In this document: one piece after another, positions 33,269-42,237 of the stretch
Layout of the letters: each line of letters starts with the position of its first letter
How positions within the stretch are numbered: the first letter of the stretch is position 1
Assembly (NCBI GenBank): GCA_016929065.1
Contig: JAFGJO010000021.1
Span: 1-44,648 of the forward strand
Direction: 5' to 3'
DNA: 44,648 nt
Origin: Spirochaetales bacterium
GTDB lineage: Bacteria; Spirochaetota; Spirochaetia; SZUA-6; RPPD01
Notes under the pieces: model-generated
The model's database searches: none
Seen by the model: the letters and a program-made list of their open reading frames with translations, nothing else
Told to the model about the DNA's origin: nothing
Translations under genes and position numbers: made by a program

Positions 33269-34765
33269 ATGAATAATAATCCGCTCATGCAGGGACTTGA
33301 GTTTCAAAAATCTCCCGCCCCGTTTACTCTTGTTATTTTTGGCGCCACCGGCGATCTGACAAAGAAAAAACTCATCCCTTCTCTTTTTGCCCTGTTCAGA
33401 AAGGGCCATATTGCAACTTTTTCCATCATCGGGTTTGCACGAAGGTCATGGACCGATGAGTTTTTCAGGGAAGAGGCACGAAAAATGATTACCGATGCAT
33501 TCGGGGAAGCAGTTGAACAAAACCTGGTCGGAGTTTTTCTGAAAAACCTGAGTTATGTTTCCTCAACCTTTGAAGATCCAGACGGGTATAGCCGGCTGAA
33601 AAAACAAATTCCGTTGCATGCGGTCACCATTTTTTATTTGTCAACACCTCCCGAAGCATATATTCCGATTGTGGAAAACCTGGGGACAGCAAATCTTTCC
33701 CAAAAGGGGAATTCCGCATCTCGTATTATTATTGAAAAGCCGTTCGGAAACGACCTGAATACTGCCCGCAACCTCAACAACATCATCCTTGATCATTTTA
33801 CCGAACAGCAAATTTACCGGATCGATCACTATCTGGGCAAGGAAACCGTGCAGAATATCATGGTCATGCGGTTCGGAAACGGAGTATACGAACCAATCTG
33901 GAACAACCGGTACATTCACCATGTACAGATTACCATGTCCGAGACGATTGGCATTGAAACCAGAGGCAATTACTACGAGCAGTCAGGCGCGCTCAGGGAC
34001 ATTGTCCAGAACCATCTGCTTCAACTCCTGTGCCTTGTTGCAATGGAACCGCCATCCGACCTGTCCGCTGATGCAGTGAGAAATGAAAAAGTAAAAGTCC
34101 TGCGCGCGCTCCGTCCCATAGAAAATGAACTGGTAAAAACAGAATATGTCGGCGGTCAGTATTCTGCGGGAATCGTCGGGGGCGTCAGCGTAAACGGCTA
34201 CCGGGAAGAAAACAATGTTGCAGAAAACTCACCAGTCGAGACCTATGCCGCTCTTCGGGTCTTTCTTGATACCTGGCGGTGGGCAGGCGTGCCTTTTTTC
34301 CTGCGGACAGGTAAACGGCTGTCCCAGCGGCTTACCGAGATTTCTGTGCAGTTTAAAAAACCGCCGCTGAATCTTTTTCATAATTGGAGTTCAATGCCGA
34401 ATGCGAATCAGCTCACCCTGCGCATTCAGCCGGATGAGGGAATGCGTTTTGTTTTTAATTCAAAAATACCAGGCTTTCACACCTATATGAGGCCGGTACA
34501 TATGAACTTTGCCTACGGGTCATCATTTGGTGAAGAATCCCCGGAAGCCTATGAACGGCTGCTGCTGGATGTCATGACCGGTGATTCGACACTCTTTACC
34601 CGGACCGATGAAATAGAAGAATCATGGAAATTTATCACACTTCTGCACGATGGACTGGAACAGAACCGGGATGTCGGGCCGTTTCCATACAGGGCAGGAT
34701 CAGCTGGACCCGGCGAAGCGCATGTGCTTTTATCAGCCTATAACGCCAAATGGAGAAAATTATGA
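33269..34765 (+). CDS. zwf: Glucose-6-phosphate 1-dehydrogenase
   Basis: It oxidises glucose-6-phosphate to 6-phosphogluconolactone with NADP+ (or NAD+), the first step of the oxidative pentose phosphate pathway. The NADP-binding GATGDLTKKKLIPSLF lies near residue 25, and the substrate motif RIDHYLGKE is at 184-192. EKPFGND and the PFFLRTGKRL substrate loop are present. The 498 residues are the usual length. The ATG at 33269 lacks a ribosome site; an alternative ATG is at 33287 (MQGLEF). TTGACC-N16-TATCTA lies close upstream, possibly too close to serve the first ATG. It overlaps opcA by ATGA. Confidence 0.97.
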   Translation: MNNNPLMQGLEFQKSPAPFTLVIFGATGDLTKKKLIPSLFALFRKGHIATFSIIGFARRSWTDEFFREEARKMITDAFGEAVEQNLVGVFLKNLSYVSSTFEDPDGYSRLKKQIPLHAVTIFYLSTPPEAYIPIVENLGTANLSQKGNSASRIIIEKPFGNDLNTARNLNNIILDHFTEQQIYRIDHYLGKETVQNIMVMRFGNGVYEPIWNNRYIHHVQITMSETIGIETRGNYYEQSGALRDIVQNHLLQLLCLVAMEPPSDLSADAVRNEKVKVLRALRPIENELVKTEYVGGQYSAGIVGGVSVNGYREENNVAENSPVETYAALRVFLDTWRWAGVPFFLRTGKRLSQRLTEISVQFKKPPLNLFHNWSSMPNANQLTLRIQPDEGMRFVFNSKIPGFHTYMRPVHMNFAYGSSFGEESPEAYERLLLDVMTGDSTLFTRTDEIEESWKFITLLHDGLEQNRDVGPFPYRAGSAGPGEAHVLLSAYNAKWRKL

Positions 34766-35820
34766 AAGATAAAATTGACATGGCGTCGATAACCACAGAA
34801 TCATTTCATCCAGACCGTATAGAGGCACGCCTCTCGGAAACACTCTCCCGGGCAAGCCATGATGCAGTGAAGGCGAGCCTGCTCACCCTGATTATAGTTC
34901 ACAATAAAGAAAACAATTCTGCCGTCGAAAACCTGCTGGACGGACTGTTCGGGAAACGGCCTCTTCGGATTATCCGGGTTGAATCGGGATTCAACACCCC
35001 CACAAGCATAGATGTTTCTGCACGGTGTTTTTCAGGTCTGATGCGGGGGGGAATTTGTTTTGAGGAAATCATTGTCTATAATGGGCCGGACAAAAAAGGG
35101 CTTGATCCCGGGCTCTGGACTCCGCTCATCCTCCGTGATATCCCCGCCGCGGTCTTCTGGTTTGATAAAACAGCCTGTTTGCCGGCGGTGATGAAACAGG
35201 CCGATCACTTTGTTGATGTCTGTATTGTGGATTCAGGCGAGCTTGAGAAAATGGGGGAACTCCCGCAGGATTTTTTTTCATTTTTATACAGCTATTTCAT
35301 CGAAGAGCAAAAAAAAGAACGCCGTGTGCCGCTGGTGGATATGGGATGGAGACGCATCCTCCCGCTTCGGCAAAGTACTGCACTGTTGTTTGACCAGGAT
35401 AACCTGACACCCTCTCTCAAAGAAATTGAATCGGTTTCTCTGAACGGTTTTAGTGAATCCGATATGCTGTTATATACGGGATGGCTGGCACAGCAGCTTG
35501 AATGGCGTTTTGTCCAGCGAAACGGTCATGAAATGATTTTCATAACCCGGGACAACAATAAAATTGCGGTAACCACCGGAAAAAAAACAAAAGCACCTCA
35601 TTCAGTTGTCATTACCTGCAGGAAAACAGGCAGTTTTTCCATCACCTGCGTTGATGACCATATTGCTGAATTAACGTCACCCGGCACCACCAACCCTCAT
35701 GTCATGTGCAAACAAAACGATTCGGAACATATTCTGCATGAAATAGATACCCTGCACACCGACCCCCTGTTTTATAAAATCATTGAAAAAATAAATACAT
35801 TCAGGATTATAGAGAAATGA
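34762..35820 (+). CDS. opcA: OpcA-like glucose-6-phosphate dehydrogenase assembly protein
   Basis: OpcA is an allosteric or assembly partner of G6PDH, best known from cyanobacteria and actinobacteria. The 352 residues start at an ATG at 34762 that overlaps the zwf stop in ATGA, with GGAG upstream inside zwf. The N-terminal half carries SLLTLIIVHN, RIIRVES and PLILRDIPAAVFWF, the characteristic OpcA segments, and MGWRRILPLR follows. The C-terminal half is a beta domain less similar to known members. Its position between zwf and pgl, both with ATGA overlaps, supports the assignment. Confidence 0.85.
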   Translation: MKDKIDMASITTESFHPDRIEARLSETLSRASHDAVKASLLTLIIVHNKENNSAVENLLDGLFGKRPLRIIRVESGFNTPTSIDVSARCFSGLMRGGICFEEIIVYNGPDKKGLDPGLWTPLILRDIPAAVFWFDKTACLPAVMKQADHFVDVCIVDSGELEKMGELPQDFFSFLYSYFIEEQKKERRVPLVDMGWRRILPLRQSTALLFDQDNLTPSLKEIESVSLNGFSESDMLLYTGWLAQQLEWRFVQRNGHEMIFITRDNNKIAVTTGKKTKAPHSVVITCRKTGSFSITCVDDHIAELTSPGTTNPHVMCKQNDSEHILHEIDTLHTDPLFYKIIEKINTFRIIEK

Positions 35821-36551
35821 ACACGGTTCATTATTTTCCTGATATCGCGGTGCTCTCACTGAAAGCGGCTGAACATATCGTAAGCCTTATTTTCAGAACC
35901 GTTGATATAAACGGAGAATGTTCTGTGTTTTTGGCCGGGGGGAATACTCCGCGCCTCTGTTATCAGCATATGAGTCGTTTGCTTGTATCTATGGATCGCG
36001 ATGCGCAGTTCCAAAATAAAGTCCATTGGTTTTTTGGCGATGAGCGGTACGTGGAAAAAACCCATTCTGACCGTAACGAAAAAATGATCCGGGAAACTTT
36101 GTTTGAACTGTTTTCTCCCGATGCCGGAAATCTTCATTTTTGGGATTCACCGCCTGTATCAGCCGCTGAATGCGGTGCCCGGTACAATATAATGCTTTCC
36201 GAATTCTTTTCCTCAAGACAGCCCGATATTGCAATCCTGGGACTTGGTGCAGACGGCCATACTGCTTCACTCTTTCCCGGCTCCGAAGTGGAAACACAGA
36301 ACAGCCTGCGGTCAGCGCTTACTCCCCAACGGAAAGAAAACGCATTTGCAGTGTATATTCCGTCAAGCGGCCTTTACCGTCTCACAGTATCAGCCTTGTT
36401 TTTAAAACGGGTCAGATACAGTGTGTTTCTGGTCAGCGGACAAGAAAAGCATGCAGCATTTTCCCGCCTGATGCAAAACGACATGTCACTGCCCTCCGCG
36501 TGGGTTGTAAACGGACAGAGCATATTTTTTGCCACAAACGAACTGCAATAA
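35817..36551 (+). CDS. pgl: 6-Phosphogluconolactonase
   Basis: This DevB-type lactonase hydrolyses 6-phosphogluconolactone, the product of Zwf. Conserved motifs are AGGNTPRLCY (phosphate loop), HWFFGDERYV and ILGLGADGHTASLFPGS, and the 244 residues are the normal length. The start ATG overlaps the opcA stop in ATGA (35817-35820). It completes a zwf-opcA-pgl operon. It converges with the TPR gene, 13 bases between stops, with no obvious hairpin. Confidence 0.95.
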   Translation: MNTVHYFPDIAVLSLKAAEHIVSLIFRTVDINGECSVFLAGGNTPRLCYQHMSRLLVSMDRDAQFQNKVHWFFGDERYVEKTHSDRNEKMIRETLFELFSPDAGNLHFWDSPPVSAAECGARYNIMLSEFFSSRQPDIAILGLGADGHTASLFPGSEVETQNSLRSALTPQRKENAFAVYIPSSGLYRLTVSALFLKRVRYSVFLVSGQEKHAAFSRLMQNDMSLPSAWVVNGQSIFFATNELQ

Positions 36552-36564
36552 TCGATTCAGACAG

Positions 36565-38574
36565 TTATTTCAGAATCATCAGATCCTGAAGAAGCGGACT
36601 TGCAGAACCGGAAGTCTCATCAAGTTTTGGTATGCCGCCGGGAAAATACAGAACCTCATCGCCTGCGGTGATATAATCGTAGAAGCTGTTTTTTTTGAGT
36701 GTACCCTCCGAAACAGCCTCATCGGCCTGGGTAATGGTAATTTCACCGACAACATCTTCCTTATTGTATGAAAACCCGATTGCATCTGTCCGTAATGCCA
36801 CTCTTCCCTGCTTGACAATCAATAGTACATCATCCTTCTTCAAACCGTGAATTGTACCTAAATCAATAACCCCGGTGTCAAATTCCTTTTTCAGCAATAC
36901 ACCGCGCAGCGGCAGCAGATCATTGAGATTATTGCCAAGACGAAGCAGGGCATCGCGGATACGATCGTTTCCGGTGCGTTCAACACGAAATCTGGCAAGC
37001 TCTGTACCGGTCCTGCTTAAATACAGAATGCACTGACCAGTAAATGCCCGTTCCGATTCATCAAATGAAAACACAAGGAAAAAATCTGATTTTTCGGCCC
37101 TCGCCTGGCGGAATGCCTGCTCAAATGAAGAAACTTCAAGCGGGATTTCCCGCTCCAGAAGCAGTTTCCCGTATCCATCAAGGACATCACGGAAATATTC
37201 CGCGACAATTCCGTCGCTTAAGGGGTGGATAACGGAATTTCCCGCCGGGGTATAGAAAAGCGAAATGATATGGCTTCTGATATCATGGTTATGCTGGTCA
37301 ATTCCCCATTTTTCCGCAACACTGCCAATAGCCCTGGATTTGAAATATTCTATTTCATCAAGGACAAAACGATCAGAGGAATCGGGCTTGCCATTAATCA
37401 TTTTTTCTCTGATCATTTCCAGCTTGCTCAGATATTTCATTGGAAATCCGCGTTTTTTAAAGATCCCTGCAAATGCAAGATTGCCGGCCTTGAATGAAGG
37501 GTATAATTTGATACTTTTCCTGTATTCAAGCATCGCCGGGGTGTAGAGATTTCGGGCTTCGAACAATTTCCCCTGCTTCAGCCGCTCCCCGGCATAGTCC
37601 TCTCTTTTCTGCGAACCTGCCGGCAGCTGCGTAATGACCTTTTCGAGTGTCAGCCGGATTATTTCATCATCCGGTTTCAGGCGGAATGCCTGTTCCAGTT
37701 TCTCTATGGCAAAATCAATATCCCCGTTTTTCCACAGGGCTATCCCCTGTGAATAGTGAGCGTATGTATTATGCATGTCTGCTGCAAGCAAAGCCGGCAG
37801 AATTTCAATCGCCCTGCTGTAATTTCCCTTTATGATATACAGATTTCCCAGCAGCATTCTGGCATCATGAAAATTCCCGTCAAGGCCCAAGGCGGTCTTC
37901 AGATGTGATTCCGCCTTGAAGGAATTGTTATGTGTATAATAAAACTTGCCTGCCGTATAATGAACAAGTGCGTTATTGGAATGGTATTTTGCAGCCAGTT
38001 CAAGATATTTTTCCGCAGAAGCAGCGTCATTCAGGGAATTATAAATTATCGCAAGGGAAAGAAGCGTCACCCGATGGGTCGGATTGAGCTTGAGCGCATC
38101 CTCACATTGCTTTGCCGCATAACGGGTTCTCCCTGCAGCAACATCGAGCAGGGCGATCCCGGTCATGGCTTCTATATTATTGGGTTCACGTGCCAACACA
38201 GCCTGAAAAAAAGTCTTTGCCCGATCCAGGTTGTTTTTAACCACCCAGATTCTGCCCTCCATATTCAAAAGAAAAACATCATTCTTGTTGTATTTTTTCC
38301 CTGATGCGATATTCCGGAGTGCCTCATCATACTCGCCAAGATAATAATACGACTCTGCCAGTCCTTTGTATGCATCAAGATAGTGCGGATTAACCGCCAA
38401 TGCCGCTTTGTATTTTTCAATGCCCAGAAAATAATTTCCTGCATCTACGGCATCCTTTCCGGTATTGTACAACTCTATTGCACTTCGCGATGTATCTGCC
38501 TTGAGCGGAACAAATAGAATGAGAAAACAAATGATACTCAATAATAAAATGGGCTTTTTACTGTTTTTGCACAC
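36565..38574 (-). CDS. Exported TPR-repeat protein
   Basis: A protein of 669 residues from a GTG start at 38574: GGGAGG lies 6 bases upstream, and the longer frame to a TTG at 38631 has no ribosome site. The signal segment (PILLLSIICFLILFVPLKA) is followed by about ten TPR units (residues 35-380; for example AIEKYKAALAVNPHYLDAYK). Then comes a C-terminal region of about 280 residues with beta strands (DFFLVFSFDESERAFTGQCI; DTGVIDLGTIHGLKKDDVL) that resembles small-barrel domains of envelope assembly proteins. It probably acts in the periplasm as a scaffold for protein or polymer assembly; the partner is unknown. Confidence 0.88.
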   Translation of the reverse strand: MCKNSKKPILLLSIICFLILFVPLKADTSRSAIELYNTGKDAVDAGNYFLGIEKYKAALAVNPHYLDAYKGLAESYYYLGEYDEALRNIASGKKYNKNDVFLLNMEGRIWVVKNNLDRAKTFFQAVLAREPNNIEAMTGIALLDVAAGRTRYAAKQCEDALKLNPTHRVTLLSLAIIYNSLNDAASAEKYLELAAKYHSNNALVHYTAGKFYYTHNNSFKAESHLKTALGLDGNFHDARMLLGNLYIIKGNYSRAIEILPALLAADMHNTYAHYSQGIALWKNGDIDFAIEKLEQAFRLKPDDEIIRLTLEKVITQLPAGSQKREDYAGERLKQGKLFEARNLYTPAMLEYRKSIKLYPSFKAGNLAFAGIFKKRGFPMKYLSKLEMIREKMINGKPDSSDRFVLDEIEYFKSRAIGSVAEKWGIDQHNHDIRSHIISLFYTPAGNSVIHPLSDGIVAEYFRDVLDGYGKLLLEREIPLEVSSFEQAFRQARAEKSDFFLVFSFDESERAFTGQCILYLSRTGTELARFRVERTGNDRIRDALLRLGNNLNDLLPLRGVLLKKEFDTGVIDLGTIHGLKKDDVLLIVKQGRVALRTDAIGFSYNKEDVVGEITITQADEAVSEGTLKKNSFYDYITAGDEVLYFPGGIPKLDETSGSASPLLQDLMILK

Positions 38575-38652
38575 TGTATCCCTCCCAGTTACGGAATCAA
38601 AATTATCGATTGAGCTGATAATTTGTTCCAAATTTCAGTGTACGCTGTATAT

Positions 38653-38681
38653 GATAACATTTTTCATGTTTAAACGTTACC
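38653..38681. promoter_or_regulatory. Dyad upstream of the TPR gene
   Basis: GATAACATTT (38653-38662) and AAACGTTACC (38672-38681) form a 10+10 inverted repeat with 8 of 10 pairs matching, 79-107 bases before the TPR start, in an AT-rich intergenic stretch. It may be an operator. No clear -35/-10 pair accompanies it. Confidence 0.35.
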
Positions 38682-38708
38682 ATATTTCACTTTTTCAATT
38701 ATGGTGAA

Positions 38709-39533
38709 TCATTTTTCTTTTTTATTCAATACCTTTTGGGTATCATTTTCCTGCTCAGAAGTTTTCATCATGATCTTGACCGAAAGAATTTTCCGGCCTT
38801 CCATCCGCTGCACCACAAAATCAAGCTGTTCATTATAGCTCATTTTTTCCTGAATGCCCGGAATCTTCCCGAATAAATCAAAGACAAATCCGCCCAGACT
38901 GTCAAAATCATCCGCCGGGAGATTCAATCCCAATCGTTCGTTCAGATCATCGAGATTTACGCGGGCATCACAGAGATATGTGCCCTCGCTGATTTTGAGA
39001 ATCTCCTCGGTCTCATGGTCAAACTCATCCTGAATATCACCGACAATCTCTTCGATAATATCTTCAAGACTGACAATCCCCGAGGTACCGCCAAACTCAT
39101 CGACAACAATCGCAATATGGACTTTGCGCCGTTTGAATTCTTTCAGAAGCGAATTCAGTTTTTTTGTTTCAGGGACAAAATACGGCTGTTTGATAATCTT
39201 GGTAATATCCAGGTTTGGACCCTGCTCGACCATGATCCGCAGGAGGTCTTTGGCATAGAGAATCCCCACCACATTATCCACGGTCTCGTTATACACGGGG
39301 AACCGGGAAAAACCGGATTCAATCACTTTGGTGAGCAGCTCCTTCTCAGGAATACCCAGTGACAAAAAAGCCACATCGGTTCGCGGAACCATTACCTCGC
39401 GGACGATCGAGTCGGAAAGCTCAACCACGCCCCGGATCATTTCCTTTTCTTCCTTGTTGAGCTGTTCCCGCGCGTACTTTTCCCGGGATCCGTTTTTCCG
39501 AAAAAGACGCGAAAACAGATGTTCTTTTTTCAA
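38709..39533 (-). CDS. CBS-domain CorC/TlyC-type protein
   Basis: A 274-residue soluble protein with two CBS domains (VMVPRTDVAFLSL...FSRFPVYNETVDNVVGILYAKDLL; KVHIAIVVDEFGGTSGIVSLEDIIEEIVGDI) and a C-terminal CorC_HlyC domain (LGGFVFDLFGKIPGIQEKM). It is the cytosolic form without the DUF21 membrane part, related to E. coli CorC and spirochaetal TlyC, which are linked to Mg2+ efflux. The start is a TTG at 39533: GAGGAG lies 8 bases upstream, and the ybeY stop overlaps it as TTGA. It ends the phoH-pgpH-ybeY-corC cluster. Confidence 0.93.
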   Translation of the reverse strand: MKKEHLFSRLFRKNGSREKYAREQLNKEEKEMIRGVVELSDSIVREVMVPRTDVAFLSLGIPEKELLTKVIESGFSRFPVYNETVDNVVGILYAKDLLRIMVEQGPNLDITKIIKQPYFVPETKKLNSLLKEFKRRKVHIAIVVDEFGGTSGIVSLEDIIEEIVGDIQDEFDHETEEILKISEGTYLCDARVNLDDLNERLGLNLPADDFDSLGGFVFDLFGKIPGIQEKMSYNEQLDFVVQRMEGRKILSVKIMMKTSEQENDTQKVLNKKEK

Positions 39534-40009
39534 GACTGTTTCTCCTCTATAAAATCATTTTTACTATATTCTTCCTGCAATATTTGTTCCTGTAATCGCA
39601 GCATCGGTTCATCTGTATTGTTTGACCGATGATCATACCCTTCCAGATGCAACAGTCCATGAATAAAAACACGCACCAGTTCTTCTTTCATGGAAATTGA
39701 GTATTTTTCAGCATTTCTTTGTATTGTGTCAAGTGATATGACAATATCACCCGCGGAACATACACCATTCTCTTCATGAAGCGGAATGCCCTCCCCTTCC
39801 TGCTGGGAGAATGAAAGAACATCAGTGGGTGAATCTTTCTGCCGGTACTGCATGTTCAGTTGGTGCATGATGCGGTCGCTGCAGAGCATCACCGATACTT
39901 CCCAGTTTGTTTTATTTCGTTGTGCGAGTATCTTTTCACAAACAAGATGATACGAAGCAAGCCAGGGAGGTTCCTCGATATCATTCACAGACATGATTAT
40001 TGTGTTCAT
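39530..40009 (-). CDS. ybeY: Endoribonuclease YbeY
   Basis: A 159-residue zinc-dependent endoribonuclease for 16S rRNA 3' maturation and ribosome quality control. The zinc motif HGLLHLEGYDH gives His117, His121 and His127; PTDVLSFS and AGDIVISLDT are conserved. Its ATG overlaps the pgpH stop in ATGA (40006-40009), and its own stop overlaps the TTG start of the CBS protein. It sits next to phoH, as in most bacteria. Confidence 0.96.
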   Translation of the reverse strand: MNTIIMSVNDIEEPPWLASYHLVCEKILAQRNKTNWEVSVMLCSDRIMHQLNMQYRQKDSPTDVLSFSQQEGEGIPLHEENGVCSAGDIVISLDTIQRNAEKYSISMKEELVRVFIHGLLHLEGYDHRSNNTDEPMLRLQEQILQEEYSKNDFIEEKQS

Positions 40010-42237
40010 GATACTGCCTCATTCGTCCGCGGGTATGCAATACGGGGGTGTGAGTAGCCCTGGATTATCTGAACAAAGACCGTTTTAATCGTCTCAAGAT
40101 CCCGCATGGTCAATGCAGATTCCGACAGTTCCCCCTCATGAAAACGATCTATAATGATCGACCAGATCATTTTTTCTATTTTGGCCGGAGTCGGTTTTTT
40201 CAATGTCCGGCAGGCTGCTTCCACCGCATCGGCGAGCATGACGACTGCGGCTTCCCTGGACCTTGGCCGCGCACCCTGATAACTGAAATCTTCAGGTGAA
40301 ACTTCATGCTTGTTTGCAGCAGCCGATTTCGCCCTGTTGTAAAAATACGAAATAATGCCCTTTCCATGATGCTGACTGATGATATCAATAACTGCCTGGG
40401 GAAGATCCAGTTCTTTTGCTTTCTCAACACCCAGTTTGACATGCGACTTAATCACTGCGGCAGACAGACTGGGCTTCAATGTGTCATGCACATTGCCGGA
40501 TCGCTGGTTTTCAATAAAATACTCCGGCTGGTCGATTTTTCCAATATCATGATAATAAGCTCCGACACGGGCAAGAAGCGGATTGGCTCCAATCTCGACA
40601 GATGCCGACTCAGCCAGATTTGCCACATTCATGGAATGGCTGTAGGTACCGGGTGCAAGAACCAGAAGCTTTTTCAATATTGGAACATTGGTATCCGACA
40701 ATTCCCGCAGCCGAAACCGTGTTGGCGTATTCAGGATATGTTCGAGGAGCGGAAGAAATCCAAGGCTTAAGGTGATACTGAAAAACCCGTTTAATGCCGC
40801 AAGGATACAGACAAGAACTGCCTCGGAAAACGGAATTGCGAACAGCAAACTTAAAATAGCCATCAAAATGCCCTGCGCGACAAACAGCATGAATCCGGCC
40901 CTTACCAGGTCAATTCTGCGCGCTGTATGCAGTACCGATACACTTCCGGCGATACCCGAAAAGAACGCAAAAAAGAAAACAATCAAATCCATTTTAAACA
41001 GCAGCAGCACAGAAGCCAGCGCAAGCGACATGATAATGCCGCTGTTTGGAGAAATAAAAATAGTCACCAGAACCGCGATAGCAGCAGTAGGAAGAATCAG
41101 GGAGAACACATTCCATTCCGGTAATTTGAAAATGGTGTGAAAAATCGCAGCAACAAGAATAAATATAAGTCCCATGGCAGCGAGAAATACCATCTCGTTT
41201 TTTGACAGGGGATGGTGGGAAAAAACCTTTCCAAACAGAATCATGACCATCAGAATAATAAATGCCAGAAAAATACAGATGCTCAGGATATTACGCACAA
41301 CATCCACTGTTTCATATTTTCCATACGCCTGAATTTTTTCAAAGATTTCACGGGTAATTGTCTCGCCTTTTCTGGCGATGGGAGATCCCTTATTCAGGAA
41401 ATCATATACCGGCTCGACTTCATCAATCGCTTTTTTACGATTGAGCAGGGTGTTGTTCAAATCAAAGAAACCGTTTTCATCTGCACAGGCGATTACGATT
41501 TCTGCAATGACCTTTTTTTCGATCTCTGAAATATTCTGTGCTTCCAGTTTTACAGAAAGCCATGATGGAAGAGATTTTAATGTGACTACCTCGCCCAGGG
41601 ACCGCTTTGTCGTCACATCACGCCCCTCTACCTCACGCAAAATCTGAATGCTTTTCAGGGAGAGTAGATTACGGTCTATCTCCGCAAGAGAAATCACACC
41701 AGTGTTCATAATATCAACGAACAGGGTTTCACACCTGCTGAACAATGCCTTTTTTTTTATCTCTGAATTATTTCTGAGCCAAGAAAATGATTTGGCCGTA
41801 ATGAGCTTATTCAGCCCGACATTTTCAAAATAGAGCCTTTTCTGCGGTTCCTGATCCCCGGATGAAAGAAATAAAACATATTCCTTGAACAAGGCAAACC
41901 GTTCAAGCGCTGATTTTGTTTTTTCATCATCAATGGAAAATACAAGCAAAGCATCCCTATTCGCCTGATCACGTTCCTTCTTCGTTTTCTCGGTATTTTC
42001 CCAGTAAAAATCCCGGTCTGCAACAAGATCATACGGAGCATTCTGAAGTAAAACAAAATCATGAATATTGTACTGTGGAAACAATGCATAAAACTGAGTC
42101 GTAAAAATTATAATGACGGTCGCACAAAGATAAACAAGCCCTGCAAGTATCCAGATGAATTTCCGGGTATCAGTGAACAACGGCAAGGACTTTATGCTCA
42201 GCAGGGGGTCCTCTTTGTTTTTATTCTTCTGATTCAT
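40006..42237 (-). CDS. pgpH: PgpH-type membrane HD phosphodiesterase
   Basis: This 743-residue 7TM-HD protein (7TMR-HDED, 7TM and HD domains) of the PgpH class hydrolyses c-di-AMP in characterised members. A first membrane helix (FIWILAGLVYLCATVIIIF) is followed by a large periplasmic domain (about 60-330), several membrane segments (about 330-520) and the C-terminal HD domain, with His563-Asp564 in YYHDIGKID and ISQHHGKG downstream. The frame opens at 42279, but the ATG at 42237, inside the phoH end (17-base overlap), starts the conserved part. It implies that c-di-AMP is made by this cell; no cyclase is in the window. Confidence 0.93.
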   Translation of the reverse strand: MNQKNKNKEDPLLSIKSLPLFTDTRKFIWILAGLVYLCATVIIIFTTQFYALFPQYNIHDFVLLQNAPYDLVADRDFYWENTEKTKKERDQANRDALLVFSIDDEKTKSALERFALFKEYVLFLSSGDQEPQKRLYFENVGLNKLITAKSFSWLRNNSEIKKKALFSRCETLFVDIMNTGVISLAEIDRNLLSLKSIQILREVEGRDVTTKRSLGEVVTLKSLPSWLSVKLEAQNISEIEKKVIAEIVIACADENGFFDLNNTLLNRKKAIDEVEPVYDFLNKGSPIARKGETITREIFEKIQAYGKYETVDVVRNILSICIFLAFIILMVMILFGKVFSHHPLSKNEMVFLAAMGLIFILVAAIFHTIFKLPEWNVFSLILPTAAIAVLVTIFISPNSGIIMSLALASVLLLFKMDLIVFFFAFFSGIAGSVSVLHTARRIDLVRAGFMLFVAQGILMAILSLLFAIPFSEAVLVCILAALNGFFSITLSLGFLPLLEHILNTPTRFRLRELSDTNVPILKKLLVLAPGTYSHSMNVANLAESASVEIGANPLLARVGAYYHDIGKIDQPEYFIENQRSGNVHDTLKPSLSAAVIKSHVKLGVEKAKELDLPQAVIDIISQHHGKGIISYFYNRAKSAAANKHEVSPEDFSYQGARPRSREAAVVMLADAVEAACRTLKKPTPAKIEKMIWSIIIDRFHEGELSESALTMRDLETIKTVFVQIIQGYSHPRIAYPRTNEAVS

